From NCBI GenBank assembly GCA_963575745.1, contig CAUYUJ010016308.1, positions 221,560-285,559 of the forward strand: a stretch of DNA of 64,000 bases. The letters run 5' to 3'. Each line of letters opens with the position of its first letter. The stretch's first letter is position 1. The notes under the pieces were generated by a model, which had not been told where the DNA came from, did no database searches, and saw only the letters and a list, made by a program, of their open reading frames with translations. This document shows, piece by piece, positions 43,823-55,642 of this stretch. The position numbers and the translations under genes were made by a program. This stretch comes from Prorocentrum cordatum (Eukaryota; Sar; Dinophyceae; Prorocentrales; Prorocentraceae).

Positions 43823-45609
43823 ATTAGCCGGACGAAGGACCCAACCATATGCAGCTGCAAAAGCCGCATTGTGGGTACCGCTTTCGGTGGAGCTCCCTAC
43901 GGGCAAACGAAGAGTGCGAGGGGTGCGCCGAAATCGGTGGCGCGGACGCATGTGGACACCGCCACTGGGGCCTTTCTGTGGAGCCCCCATGTGGGGCCAC
44001 GAAGCGTTGTCCTGGGTGGGGAAGACGCATGCGAACTGCACCATTGGAGCCTTCGGTGGAGCTCCTTATGGGACCACGAAGCGCTGTCATGGGTGGGGGA
44101 GACGCATGCGAACTGCGCCACTGGAACCTTCGGTGGAGCCCCCTATGGGCCACGAGAAATTGCCCTGGGTGGGGTTTACGCATGCGAACAGTGCTACTGG
44201 GGCCTTCGGTGGGCTCCCTGTGGGGCCACGAAACGCTGCCCTAGGTGGGGGAGACACATGCGAACGGTGCTAAGGGCCTTCGGTGGAGCCCCCTATGGGG
44301 CCACGAAGCGCTGTCCTGGTTGGGGGAGACGCATGCGAACGGTGCCACTGGGGCCTTCGGTGGGGCTCCTTATGGGGCGAAGCGCTGTCCTGGGAGGGGG
44401 AGACGCATGCGAACGGTGCCACTGTGGCCTTCGGCGGAGCTCCCTATGGGGCCACGAAGCGCTGCCCTGGATGGCGTTGACGCATGCGGCCTGTGCCACT
44501 GGAGCCTTCGTCGGAGCTCCCTATGGGACCACGAAACGCTGTCCTGGGTGGCGTTGACGCATGCGGCCTGTGCCACTGGAGCCTTCGGCTGAGCTCCTTA
44601 TGGGGCCACGAAACGCTGCATTGGATGGCGTTGACGCAAGCGGCCTGTGCCACTCGAGCTTTCAGTGGAGCTCCCTATGGGGCCACGAAGCGGTGTCCTG
44701 GGTGGCGCTGACGCATTCGGCCGGCGCCACTGGGGCCTTCGGTGGAGCTCCTTTGGGGGCCACGAAACGCTTTCCTGGGTGGCGTTGACGCACGCGGCTG
44801 GTGCAACTGTGGCCTTCGGTGGAGCTCCCTATGGGGCCACGAAGCGGTTTTCTGGGTGGCGTTGACGCATGCGGCCTGTGCCACTGGAGCCTTCGGTGGA
44901 GCTCCCCATAAGGCCACAAAGCGCTGTCTTGGATGGCGTTGACGCATGCGGGCGGTGCCACTGGAGCCTTCGCTGGAGCTCCCTATGGGGCCACGAAACG
45001 CTGTCCTGGGTGGCGTTGACGCATGCGGCCTGTGCCACTGGAGCCTTCGGTGGAGCTCCCTATGGGGCCACGAAGCGGTTTCCTGGGTGGCGTTGACGCA
45101 TGCGGCTGGTGCAACTGGGTCCTTCGGTGGAGCTCCCCTATGGGGCCACGAAGCGGTGTCCTGGATGGCGTTGACGCCTGCGGCCTGTGACACTAGAGCC
45201 TTCGGTGGAGCTCCTTATGCGGCCACGAAGCGCTGTCCTGGGTAGCGTTGACGCATGCGGCTGGTGCAACTGGGTCCTTCGGTGGAGCTCCCCATGGGGC
45301 ACCGAAGCGCTGTCTTGGATGGCACTGACGCATGCGGCCTGTGCCACTGGAGCCTTCGGTGGAGCTCCCTATGGGGCCACGAAACACTGTCGCCACGAAC
45401 TGTCTGAAGGGTGTGCGGGAACTGGTGAGATGATGCTGACTGATGATGACAATGACGATGACCAGGCTAGGCTGATGGGAAGAGGGAGGAGGAGGAGGAG
45501 GAGGAGGAGGAGGAGGAGGAAGAGCAGGAGCAGGAGCAGGAGCAGGAGAGGAGGAGATGCGGGGCGCTTTCTTCTCAAAACGAGGACCCAACACCACAGG
45601 ATGGTTGGG
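43823..45609 (+). mobile_element. Family B satellite-bearing element, copy 5 (largest)
   Basis: Left end ATTAGCCGGACGAAGGACCC then CATATGCAGCTGCAAAAG; right end CAAAACGAGGACCCAACACC then CACAGGATGGTTGGGA. About 19 internal units of roughly 77 bp carry CTGTCCTGGGTGGCGTTGAC, GCCTTCGGTGGAGCTCC and GGGGCCACGAA(A/G)CG. The variant GCGTTGACGCATGCGGCCTG dominates from 44460 on, which suggests local homogenisation. Confidence 0.88.
45486..45556. repeat. (GAG)n / (CAGGAG)n array inside family B copy 5
   Basis: GGAGGAGGAG repeats pass into GAGCAGGAGCAG; they lie between the satellite units and the right end of the element. Confidence 0.92.
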
Positions 45610-45920
45610 AAAAAACAACATAAACATGGCGCGCGCGCGCCTGGCGCGCTGAGCGCGCCAGGGGCGGCGCGCTAGGCGCCGCCGGGGGGGGGGGGGCAGC
45701 GCGGGTCAAATCAATCCGCGCGGAGCGCCAAAAGGTATGGTTATGCAATTGTTTCTTCTTCGATTCTGGGTGTCGGCAGGCTGGCGTGAGCCTTTGAACA
45801 AGGCAGACCTCCGCACGGAAAATTCTCGGGCAAGCGCTTGGCCCTCCCGCCCTGTGCGCGCACACGCACAGCGCGCCAGGGGCGGCGCCGGAGGCGCCGA
45901 CGGGGAGAATCCAGCGCCCT

Positions 45921-46953
45921 TGCCATCACTCGGACGTCCATTCCCCGTGCATGTGCTGGTTTCGCACGTGTCTTTTCATTGTCAGATGATCTAGGATGCT
46001 CCTCGATGGTCCTCGCCGAAGAAAGAATTATCCTGGCGAAGGGTCCAACCATATGCAGTTCTGGATACCGCAATTGTGAAGATCTTCTTCGGTGAAGCCC
46101 CCTATGGGGCCACGAAGCGCTGCACTGGGTGGGGGGGGAACGCTGTTCTGGGTGGGTGGTGTGCCAAATTGGGCTTCCGGGGCGCATGCGGACGGTTCCA
46201 CTGGGGGGTTCGGTGGAGGTCCCTGTGAGGCCACGAAACGCTGTACTGGGTGGGCGAAAATGCCCAATTGGAATTCTGGGACGCATGCGGACGGTAGCAC
46301 TAGGGTCTTCGGTGGAGCTCTCTTTGGGGCCACGAAACGCTGTCATGGGTGGGTGAAAATGGCAAATAAAGTTTCCGCATGCGGACGGTCCCACTGGGAA
46401 CTTCGGTGGAGCTCCCTATGGGGCTACGAAACGCTGTTCTGGGTGGGTGAAACTCAGGGAGGAGGGGGAGGAGGGCCACAAAACGCTGTACTGGGTGGGG
46501 GGGACGCATGCGGACGGTAGCACTGGGACCTTCGGTGGGGCTCCCTATGGGGCCAACTCAGGGAGGAGGGGGAGGAGGGCCACGAAACGCTGTACTGGGT
46601 GGGGGGGGGGACGCATGCAGAGGGTAACACTGGGACCTTCGGTGGGGCTCCCTATGGGGCCACGAATCGCTGCACTGGGTGGGTGAAACGCAGGGAGGGG
46701 AGGAGGGCCACGAAACGTTGTACTGGGTGGGGGGGACGCATGCGGACGGTAGCACTGGGATCTTCGGTGGGGCTCCCTATGGGGCCACGAGGTGGGTGAA
46801 ACGCAAGGAGGAGGGAGGAGGGGAAAAAGGGGGAGGGAGGAGGGAGGAGGGGAGGAGGAGAGGAGAGGAGAGGAACGCAGGGCACCGTCTCTTCAAAACG
46901 AGGACCGAACACGACAGGATAAGTGGGAAAAAACACACGTCCGAGCGATGCCA
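45921..46953. mobile_element. Family C MITE, copy 4, split by a family B insertion
   Basis: The left part 45921-46025 (TGCCATCACTCGGACGT to CTCGCCGAAGAAAGA) and the right part 46934-46953 (CACACGTCCGAGCGATGCCA) together make one family C copy. The gap is filled exactly by family B copy 6. Confidence 0.85.
46026..46927 (+). mobile_element. Family B satellite-bearing element, copy 6, nested in family C
   Basis: The left end ATTATCCTGGCGAAGGGTCC and the right end GGACCGAACACGACAGGATA-AGTGGG form an imperfect terminal inverted repeat (TTATCCTGnCG). The internal array is irregular, with GGGAGGAGGG insertions between units. The surrounding family C sequence sets the boundaries to within a few bases. 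Confidence 0.86.
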
Positions 46954-47164
46954 AAGCGCCGACCAACACATCCCCGCGGACCTCAGAAAGTGTGTGCTTG
47001 CGCATGTGTTTGTTCTTTGAGGGGAGGGGGAGAAGTTGCAGGGCCGGGATGAGCAAGTCGAACAAAAATCAGAGGATGATTCTCGAATCTGGCACGCTAA
47101 CGGTCTATTACATGCGACAGACCACGAGATTGATCCAGCCGTGAACTCTCTCTCGTGTTTGTCT

Positions 47165-47205
47165 CCCTCCCCCTCCCATGAATATATATATATATATATG
47201 TACAC
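47165..47205. repeat. (TA)n microsatellite
   Basis: ATATATATAT runs followed by TGTACACTTATATG. Confidence 0.9.
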
Positions 47206-47269
47206 TTATATGTGCGCAAAAGCCTTTGCCAGCATGGACCCCGAACAATTTGTTCTGGCACACTGCGTG

Positions 47270-47462
47270 GTGAAACCTATGTGGTGCAAGCTGTGTGATG
47301 CAAACTATGTGGTGCAAGCTATGTGGTGCCAACTATGTGGTGCGAACTATGCAGTGTAAACGTTGTTCCCGTCGTTCCGCGAACCCGTGTTCACTGCCCA
47401 CGGGCCTCCGGCGCTATGCGGTGCAAGCTATGTAGTGCAAGCTACGTGGTGTAAGCCATGCA
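47270..47462. repeat. Short-period repeats TATGTGGTGCAA
   Basis: CTATGTGGTGCAAG-type units of 12-14 bp occur at 47275-47358 and 47413-47462. They are followed by a looser CTCGGCGGA / GGGCGGCAA array to 47645. Confidence 0.8.
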
Positions 47463-47991
47463 AAGTGCAACCACGAGGCGGAAACGCGGCGAAACCTCGG
47501 CGGACACGCAAATCGCGGTAGGCTGCAACGAGGCGACAGCGATCGGCGACGCGGCGAACCCTCGGCGGATTCCCCGGGTGGGCGGCAACGAAGAGAACCT
47601 CGGCGGACTCCCCAAGTGGGCGGCAATGAGGCGGCCGGAGACAACCCATTGCGACCGGAGACAAAGCAAGAAGTCCTAAGTGCCCGCCCTGACCTCACAC
47701 TCTATCCCCGACAATGTTTTTAACATCCGATTGGAAACATATCCGAAAACAAGATCCACCATAACCCACCAGCCCCCTTGTGGGGCCACAAGGCTGCAAG
47801 AGTCAAGCTTGCTGCTACATGCTGCAGTTCCAGTGTCAATTCTCCGATGCACTAGTCCTACTTCTCACCTCCGATTGTAAAATGTCAAAGTCCGCGCCAG
47901 GGGGGGAGCCCCAAACCGCCATTTTAGCGCACCCGAATCGCGTTGCCTCAATTCCGGCGGGGCCGTGGGACACGTAAAGATACATGAGATT

Positions 47992-48925
47992 CGCGCCCTC
48001 GAGGCTACGATCGCTTGTAAATGACGCAGTGTTCGCGTCTCTGAGGCCACGATCCATCGTACATGAACGAGATTTGCGTTTCCGAAGCCACGATCTCTCG
48101 ACTCTTACTCGATGATCGCGCCCCCGAGGCCACGATCCACCGCACATTACACCGTATTCGCGTGTTCGAAGTCACGATTCTTTGTAGATTACAAGAGGCT
48201 CGTGTCCCCGAGGCCACGTTCCCTGGTAAATCACTGCAGATTCGCATCCCAGAGGCCACGATCCTCTGAAGTTGTACCCGATTCGTGTGTCCGAGGCCAA
48301 GATCCCTGCACGTTACGCCATAGCCGCGCCGTCGAGGCCACGATCCCGCGCAAATCACGTCGCACTCGCGTCCCCGAGGCCACGACCCCAATTGAATTAT
48401 AAAATAGTTGCGTCCCCGGGCCCAAGATTCACGCAGATTACGCGATATTCGCGTTTCCGAGACCACGAGGTCCCTCGCGACATTCGCCGAGGCCACGACC
48501 CCCCCGTAAGTTTACACGAAAGTCGGCGCCCTGTGGCCACGATCCTTCGTGAATTACACCTTACTCGCGTCTCCGAGGCCACGATCCCTGGTGCATCACT
48601 CGATGGTCGCAACCTCGAGGCCACAATCATTCGTGCATTATGCCGCCTTCGCGCCGCCAAGGCCGCGATCCTTGGCAAAGTACTTCATATCCGCGTCTCC
48701 GAGGCCACGATCCATCGTACATTGCACAGCATTCGCGTCCCCGAGGCCAAGATCCCTTGTAGAGAACTCTCTACTCGCGTCCCCGAGACCACGATCCTTT
48801 GTGACTTACAGGATATGCTCGTTTCCGAGGCCACGAGCCCTAGAACAATTGTGCACTGTTCGCGTCGATGCCACGATCTCTAGTGAATTAAGCCGTGCTC
48901 GCGTCCCCAAGGCCACGATGCCTCG
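47992..48925. repeat. Tandem array, period about 60 bp, about 15 copies
   Basis: Units carry TCGCGTCCCCGAGGCCACGA followed by TCC, then a variable CGT(A/G)NATTAC stretch. Period is regular and divergence moderate. Long frames on both strands (SEATIPR, ASPRPRS) are products of the array. Confidence 0.9.
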
Positions 48926-50417
48926 TACATGACACGAACTTCGCTGCCCCGAAGCCTTTTGCGTTGGCGGAATATTCACAGTAACCCACGGACCGTTCAA
49001 GCCGCGCGATTGTGCCCAACGTAGCCTCAAGCACCACCCAGTCGTTCCAAGAGGGCCTCCAATACACAGCACGAGGGGAATCGAGAAACAAAGCATAGCT
49101 CAACAGTAGAATCTGGATCTCAACTTGTCTTGAAGATTACTACCAACCGCCATCGCATGAGGTGTCCGTATTGCTTCACGACGGCGCCAAAACATCAAAA
49201 TACCTCCTGCATGTGTCATTGTGGTGGAGAGGGGGGCGGCTGCAGAGGGCGAAGCCCTCACGGATGTGACAAAGACCACGGTCACCAATATAAGAAATAT
49301 CAGAACTAATAGTCGAACCAATATCATATACACTAGTGAGCTGGCCTCAACGTGACGTCAAAGTAATATCAAGATGACCTCCAGATGGCTTTATTATGGC
49401 CTCAACTTGACATCAGTAACAGCTCGCACCACTGACAGACTACAAGCATATACGTCAAGAGAGAAGCGAGGCGTCGCGGCCGCCACCCGCTCGAACAACT
49501 TTGAAGGACCCCTGATGACTCAGGGCCGCCCCGCGCCTGTGAAGCATATTGTCCTCCAATCTATGCCAACGCTTCGACAAATCACACGGCCGCCCCTCGA
49601 ATGTGAAACCCATATTCCCCTCATCGCGCAAGGCGGCCCACGACTGTGAAACACAGCAAAGACGAAGCATAAAAACAAGGCCTGGGGGGATGCGGACGAA
49701 CAAAACGGGCCCGAGGAGGAGGACGACAAGATCGACGAAGAAGGGTAGGGGGCGGCAGCAAGTAGCGTTTGCGCCTGCACGGTTTTTAAGTGCTTCTAGC
49801 GTGTGTCTCTGCTGCTTAGGTGCGGGTAGCGCCTGTGTAGTGGAAGTACAAGTGCGTGTGCATGCGTCTCCAAGGTTTAAGTGCGCGCCTCGCTATAGTG
49901 CGTGCCTCGCTATAGTGTTGTGTCTCTGGAGTTTTTCTGTCTTTGACAGGGCGTATGTGAATACTTCGCGGGCCAAAAAAGCACCTGGGGTGTCACGCGA
50001 GAGCGGGCGCCCGCGCGCGCGGCGCACAGGCCGCCCTCAAGTGGTCCAATTCGCTCGGACAAATCCGCCCGGAAATGGCCCGCTTCGCCGGGAAGAGTGG
50101 CCCAATTCACCGGGACGTGGATTCTAATGCCTGATAACGCCCCTGAGCGGACGGCCTGAGAGGGCCCCTGGACGGCCTAAGAGGGCTGCTGAACGGCCTG
50201 AGTGAGCCCCGATGGAGCCCATGTCCTTGGGAGGGGTGAGAGGGCTCTCCCTCAAATACTGCCTCGCGGTCCAGCTAAAGCTGAGCTTGCCGCAGGCCAA
50301 TTGGATTATAATTGGATGTGCGAGGTATCAAGACGAGAGATGGGCGACGACGCTCTTCTTTAAAGCTACCGCCAATCGCAAACTAAGCAGATTCATATGT
50401 ACATCTTTATTCATGGG

Positions 50418-50510
50418 TATGTATATATATATACATCTACATATATATGTGTATATATATATATGCATACAGTTACACACATCTATACATATATATATAT
50501 ATATGTCTAT
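50418..50510. repeat. AT-rich TATA/CATA microsatellite
   Basis: ATGTATATATATATACATCTACATATATATG-like sequence, broken into words of fewer than 20 bases by CA and GT steps. It stands out against the GC-rich background. Confidence 0.9.
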
Positions 50511-51750
50511 CCGCGCTTAGGTTCGTTCCGCACCCGCAGTACTCGCATCGCAATCTGTGAATGAGGAGTGCATGGGAGATTCTAGAGCTCCTTCGGGAGT
50601 GATAGAGGGACCTGCGGCAAAACAATGTGGCATCTCATCGACGTGTCGGGGAGTCCTGGGGCTTCTTCGACGCTTATTGCACTTCTCTGGATCCACCCGA
50701 GGACCTGAGGAATAGCTGGACAACCAAGAACTGTGCCCGAATCTGGTTCCGAAGACCACACCACCAGGGCAAAACCATGAAGCATCGAAAATTACCCTAT
50801 CTCCTTCTGGCAACACATCTGGGGCCACACCAAGGTGCAGCGAAAGCAAGACAACCCGTCCAGGTCGTACTGACAAGGTCTCAAACTCGATGGTTTTGGC
50901 TTCGCGGGGGCATTCTTAGAACTTCTGCGCCACCTCCGGCCGTCCTTGGGCCGTTTTGGAGACTCTTGAGCGCCTGCTGGAGATGCGGTAATATTGGTCC
51001 CGTTTTTGTAGCTGTCTTGGGAGCAGCCTGGGCCATCTTGAAGTCCCCCCTTCGGCCCACCCTGAGGGCACGCTCGCGGCCTCAAGCACCGGCAACGGCG
51101 CCGACCAGATGCGAGCGGCCTCATCCTCCTCCTCCTCCTCCTCGGCAACGCCTGCTCGCGCGCGTGCCCCGTGAATGGGAGCGCGACCTCTGAGCATGCA
51201 CGACACTCCCGCCAAAGATTCTCCTCCTCCCCCTGCTCCTCCCTTTGAGCTATGGCCGACCGTCCCAGCATTCCTATAGATCTACGGCGGGGTTTGCTTA
51301 GAACAAGAATACTCTATAACTAAAACAACGTTCTTCAAGCATAAACACATGTTTTCGAGCAAGACGATCTCAGGCGGGCTCATCAGAGCATGCATGGCGG
51401 AGTCTTTCAGACAGACGCGTTCTAAGAACAATTCGTGCAGGCCACAAAAGAGTTTTAGAACATTGCTTGGAGGGGAAACCAAACTTGCGAGGGTCTGCTT
51501 AGCCCGCTCCTGGCGGCGGGGACCTTCATCGTACCGAGGCGGGAACAGGCTGGCCGTTGCCTCCCAGCAAGGAGGGTCCCCATTCTCAGCCCCAGCAGCC
51601 CAGGGCCCGACCAGCCTCTTCCTCACCTGGACCGCGTGACAAGCCATAGGGAGGATGCTCATGGAGGACACACGAGCCCCAGGGGCAACGCGTGCGCCGC
51701 CCTGACCCGGCTGAAGCCTGAAGCTGGCTGGAAGAACGCAGAAGAGCTGT

Positions 51751-51878
51751 TGCCGTCGTTCGGACGTCCATTTCCCGTGCATTTGTCGGTTTCGTGCGTG
51801 TTTGTTTCGCTCGATGGTCCAGGATGCTCCTCAAAGGGTCCTCGCCGAGAAAACAAGTCACACGTCCGGGCGATGCCA
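51751..51878. mobile_element. Family C MITE, copy 5
   Basis: Left end TGCCGTCGTTCGGACGTCC, right end CACACGTCCGGGCGATGCCA; the interior TTTCGTGCGTGTTTGTTTCG and CTCGCCGAGAAAA are conserved. Confidence 0.86.
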
Positions 51879-52247
51879 GGTGGAACGAAGGAAGAAAGCA
51901 AGGCCTCCCGGAGGAGACCCTGCTCAGCGGGGCCGCGCGCTCCGGGCCTACAGGCAGGTCATGACGCTCCGCCGCTGCTCCCCTCTGCACCTCCATCTCT
52001 CTCCTCGAGCCTCGCTCCCCTCCTCCTCCTTCTCCTCCTGCGGCGCCCCGAAGCCCAGACTCGCATAATGACGACGCCCACGAAGTCGACGATGACCCAG
52101 AGGCGAGGCGAGGGACCTGAGGCATTCCGAGATGGACTCGGCGCTGTGGACGCAATACTTGATCTTCTTCTTGCCCACCACATGGGCGTCCTTGGCGAGG
52201 CACTCCTGCCGCAAGGAGGGAAGGCGTCAGCATCTGCATTCGAGGAT

Positions 52248-52403
52248 GGACAGAACCCCCTTTAGTAAAACGTGGTTTAGTGAAAACGACCTGAGGCCCA
52301 AACCTGGCGGGCGCAAGCCTGGAAAATAACGGCCACGGCGCCCTCTCGAGAACCGAAAACGGACAATTCACTAATCGACGTGTCACTGTTTGGGGTTCTG
52401 TCC
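52248..52403. mobile_element. Family E inverted-repeat element, copy 2
   Basis: Ends GGACAGAACCCCC and GGGGTTCTGTCC; the interior CAATTCACTAATCGACGTGT is identical to copy 1. Confidence 0.85.
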
Positions 52404-52521
52404 ACCCCCGATGCATGGAGCAAGCCTGAACTCATGCTTCGCGCCGCGTGGAGCTCTGTGCCGTGCCGTCTTCGTGCTCTCGCGGTGTCCACTGGGGAAC
52501 GTGCGCCCTCTGGCCCAGACT

Positions 52522-52697
52522 GAAGGGGCCCTGGGACACACAAGTGAATACACACCAATCACCGGATTCCGCATATGTTGTACTATCTTCGGGATTTGTT
52601 TGTCTTCCCCCCCACTCCCCATGTTTTATTTTCCCATCTTTTCCTGGCAATCGACGATGAATTGTGTCTGTGTGTGTTTTTCCCCTCTGGGGCCCAG
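52522..52697. mobile_element. Family G element, copy 2
   Basis: Left GAAGGGGCCCTGGGACACAC and right CCCCTCTGGGGCCCAGG give a short inverted repeat (GGGGCCC). The interior has CACCGGATTCC, TTTGTCTTCCCCCC and GAATTGTGTCTGTGTG. Confidence 0.78.
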
Positions 52698-53363
52698 GCA
52701 GCGGGCCTCGACTGCCTGGGCACCCCGCGGGGTGACCTGGGGGCCCGCACACGGGCAGGCCGCGGATGGGACGAACATCCACAAGAGCGGAAACGAAATG
52801 CCTGGACGAGGGGCAGGCTGTTATACGCTTACATGACCAGCCCGGGGATGCATGGTTTCATCCATGTATACACATACATGGATCTACATTCACAGTTATC
52901 CTGTATCTAATGTGTATATGTGCACAAGAACATAAATTTACAATGATATGCCTCGACAAAAGATTATCAATCAGTCGGAAGAAGTGGGCAAACACATCAG
53001 TCTCCACCCGCCCCCATCAGAGGAAGGACCAGAGAGCCCGCTCGATGTTCGGAGATGGACGGCGCTTGAAGCAGATTGGGATCCGGGGGTCAAGAAATGT
53101 CAGATCCCTACATGCTACACCGTGTGCTCTACAACTAAGTTTACCCCCAAGCAATCGGCGCTGCCAGTGCATGCCATCGGCCTGCCTCTGGATCCCGGCA
53201 GGACAAGAACAGTGGGGCCGGCGGCATGGAGATAGAAGGCGGAGGAGGTGCGGAGTACACGGGCCAGGCGCGGAGACGGACCCCGAATCCCCGTCGGCTC
53301 CAGCTCTTGGGAGCCGAGCACCTTTCTGGCTCCACATCCCTCCTCTCGGGGTGCTGCTGGAAT

Positions 53364-53537
53364 GAAGGGGCCCTGGGACACTCAAATCGAATAACACAAA
53401 TAACCGGATTCCCCATATTTCCCGTATTTTCTAAGTATTTGTCTTCCCCCACCACTTCCCATAGTTTCCCATATTTTCCTGAGAATCGACGATTCATTGT
53501 GTCTGTGTGGTTTTGCCCCTCCTGATAGAAGCGCCCC
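53364..53537. mobile_element. Family G element, copy 3
   Basis: GAAGGGGCCCTGGGACACTC at the left and GCCCCTCCTGATAGAAGCGC at the right. It shares CCGGATTCCCCATA, TTTGTCTTCCCCC and CATTGTGTCTGTGTGG with the other copies. Confidence 0.76.
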
Positions 53538-54481
53538 TGACCCAAGTTGCTCCCAGGACTCGCGTAGACGCACCCAAGGTCTCCCGAGGACCTATCACGA
53601 GGCCCAGGGGGCCCCGGGGGCTCCACGATGGAGCGAAAAGCGGGGGGCACCTTGGGCCAGGGGCACCTTTGGCAGCCCCCCCAAGATTGTGGTGTCTCCA
53701 TCAAGGAGAAGTGGAAGGGGGAGGATCGAGGTGGATGTGTATCGCTGTCCTCGTCCGAGCTCTGCCTGCATCAGAGCTTGAAGCGCATTCGGGAACCGAG
53801 GCGCGCTAGACCCCTGGCGTAACACCCAGAATCTGGAACCTGCGCCCACAAACTCAAGCAGCCGAGCCTCGCAACGAAGGTAGATGCCCACCCGCGCTTC
53901 CAGGTCGCCAAACCAATTGCGTCAGACGCTAGCCCCGCTCATACGGTAAGTGTGTCATTGAGCGGGCACTATATCTCATACTCGATATAATCCTCAGAGT
54001 ATGCGTGTCTTCCTCTCTACTGTTCATCCTCGTCATCCTCCCCCTCCTTTTCCTCCTCGTCCTCCTCTCCTGCCCTTCCCCATGTTCCTCCTCCCTCACC
54101 GTAGCGGGCGCCGGACTCGAAAAATTCAGCATGCAGGCGGCGCAAGACTGGTGGCTCGAAACGACAAGCGAGGGATCAGGAGAAGAGCCCGAGAAGGGAT
54201 GAGGGGGGGAGGAGCGCGAAGAGGAAGATGGAAAGGAAGGGAGGACGAGAACGGACCGTCAAGGAGGGAGGAACAGGAGGACGAGAACGAGAAGGGAGGA
54301 TCGGTATGACCTCCGCAGACCCGACATGGGGCTCGGGGAAGTCGTGAGACCTCCCGAGACCCGCGCAGACTTCTGTATGGGTGGACGCCGAAGATGAGAC
54401 CGGGGACGAGGCTGGGGAGAAGAGCATGGGGAGGCGGCAGAATACGAGGTGGGTGAAGGCTTCCTTCCTCCTCCCTATCTT

Positions 54482-54533
54482 TCTCATCACCCTCCTCCTC
54501 CTCCTCCTCCTCCTCCTCCTCCTCCTCCTCCTG
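54482..54533. repeat. (CTC)n array
   Basis: A nearly pure CTC run; a (CA)n run follows at 54563-54581. Confidence 0.93.
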
Positions 54534-54879
54534 CAAGCGCCGCGGCGAGTCTATCGCAGACAAACACACACACACACACACGACGCGCCCAGCTGAGACC
54601 CCTGGACGGGCACTTCCGCGGATGGCCGACCCGATCCGTTAATTACTCGCTCCTCCTCACCCCTCCCGTCTCCATTCCTCTTCCCCGTTTCGCTCTACCC
54701 TCCTCCGCCCCTTCCTGTATCTCGCTCCCCCTCCCTTATAGCGTTTCCTTGTTCAGCGCTCCTACATTCTTTCCCTCATAGATAACTCCTCCTTGTCGCC
54801 TCCCGAGGCCGGCCGCAAGGGCGGGCCGGGCGGTTCCCTTGATACTTCCTCAGTGTTGATGGTCCTGACCCTCAACATT

Positions 54880-55220
54880 TGCAAGAGCTTATCGAATGGA
54901 GGGCGGGTGTTTGTCAGAATGCGGCTCTCGCCTTAGCGTCGCGCGCATTCGTCGTAAGAACTTGCGCGAGTTTTGCAGATGAGGGTGGGTGGTTTTGCAA
55001 ATGTGGCTCTCGCCCCAGCGGCGCGCACAATCGTCTGAAGACGTTGCATGAGCTTCACGGGTGGATGGGGGTCGATTGACAGATGCGGTTCTCGCCTGAG
55101 CGCCCCGCGCACTCCTTCTAATCAGTTGCAGGATATTCACGACTGGCGGCCAGTACCTTTATAAAACGTCGCTCTCGCCCTGGCGCCGCGCACATATTTT
55201 AACCAAGGAGTCTAGAACAA
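54880..55220. repeat. Tandem repeat, period about 84 bp, four copies
   Basis: ATGCGGCTCTCGCC and relatives recur at 54917, 55001, 55083 and 55167. Each is followed by GCGCGCGCA- and GTC..AAG-type blocks. It lies upstream of, and outside, the LINE-like copy. Confidence 0.8.
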
Positions 55221-55620
55221 TTTCGAGGGTTCTCACGATTCACGTACTAAAGACGGTGTCATGGCACGATGTCGAATTGCCGGGTCGAAGCAGTTACGTT
55301 GATTCGTGGTGTTGAAATCCAAAGAATTATGCTCTGGCGCGATTCAGGACCGTCAAAGCGTAACGGTGATGGTGAGTCGTGGCGTTGAAGTCTCAGAAAG
55401 GGCGTTCCAAAACAATCCAGGGCTGTCAAACCGATGTCTTCCGACGGGGCTTTTCCTTGAGTGAAAATGAATCCTTGTAGGGGGGTATGACGAGAAACTT
55501 GGAGGGAGGGTTTATTGCACTATCGGTGATGAGTGTCGAGAGTGCACCGGTTTCCTGTCCTCCTCCTCCTGTTCCTCCTCCTCTTCCTCTCCCTCCTCCC
55601 GCTCCGTTCCCTTCCGCCAG

Positions 55621-55642
55621 TCCGTAGCCATTTTGGCTCAAG
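55621..55642 (+). other. Dinoflagellate spliced-leader (DinoSL) sequence, relict
   Basis: The bases read T then CCGTAGCCATTTTGGCTCAA then G, the full 22-nt dinoflagellate trans-spliced leader. It is followed by TCCGTAGCG, which looks like the start of a second, truncated leader. No GT donor follows the AAG, so this is not an SL RNA gene. It is best read as a leader copied back into DNA with a trans-spliced transcript. Confidence 0.93.

Larger units (their letters stand above)
16833..55603. other. Repeat-dominated, gene-free region of about 39 kb
   Basis: No reading frame here shows a recognisable domain, sustained codon-like composition, or splice-consistent exons. Long frames come from tandem arrays or from GC-rich sequence without stops. 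The region holds the repeat and mobile-element entries listed separately. Between them lie degenerate arrays of CCCCAAGAGGGCC-like words (17440-17520, 33650-33840, 34150-34470, 43330-43760) and unique GC-rich sequence in which I see nothing. Confidence 0.6.

Noticed and set aside
47992-48925. Regular repeats resembling a CRISPR array
   Set aside because: Units drift continuously with no unique spacers, there are no cas genes, and the genome is eukaryotic.
55621-55642. An SL RNA gene
   Set aside because: The leader is not followed by a GT donor or an Sm-site-like region, and it leads straight into the retroelement.
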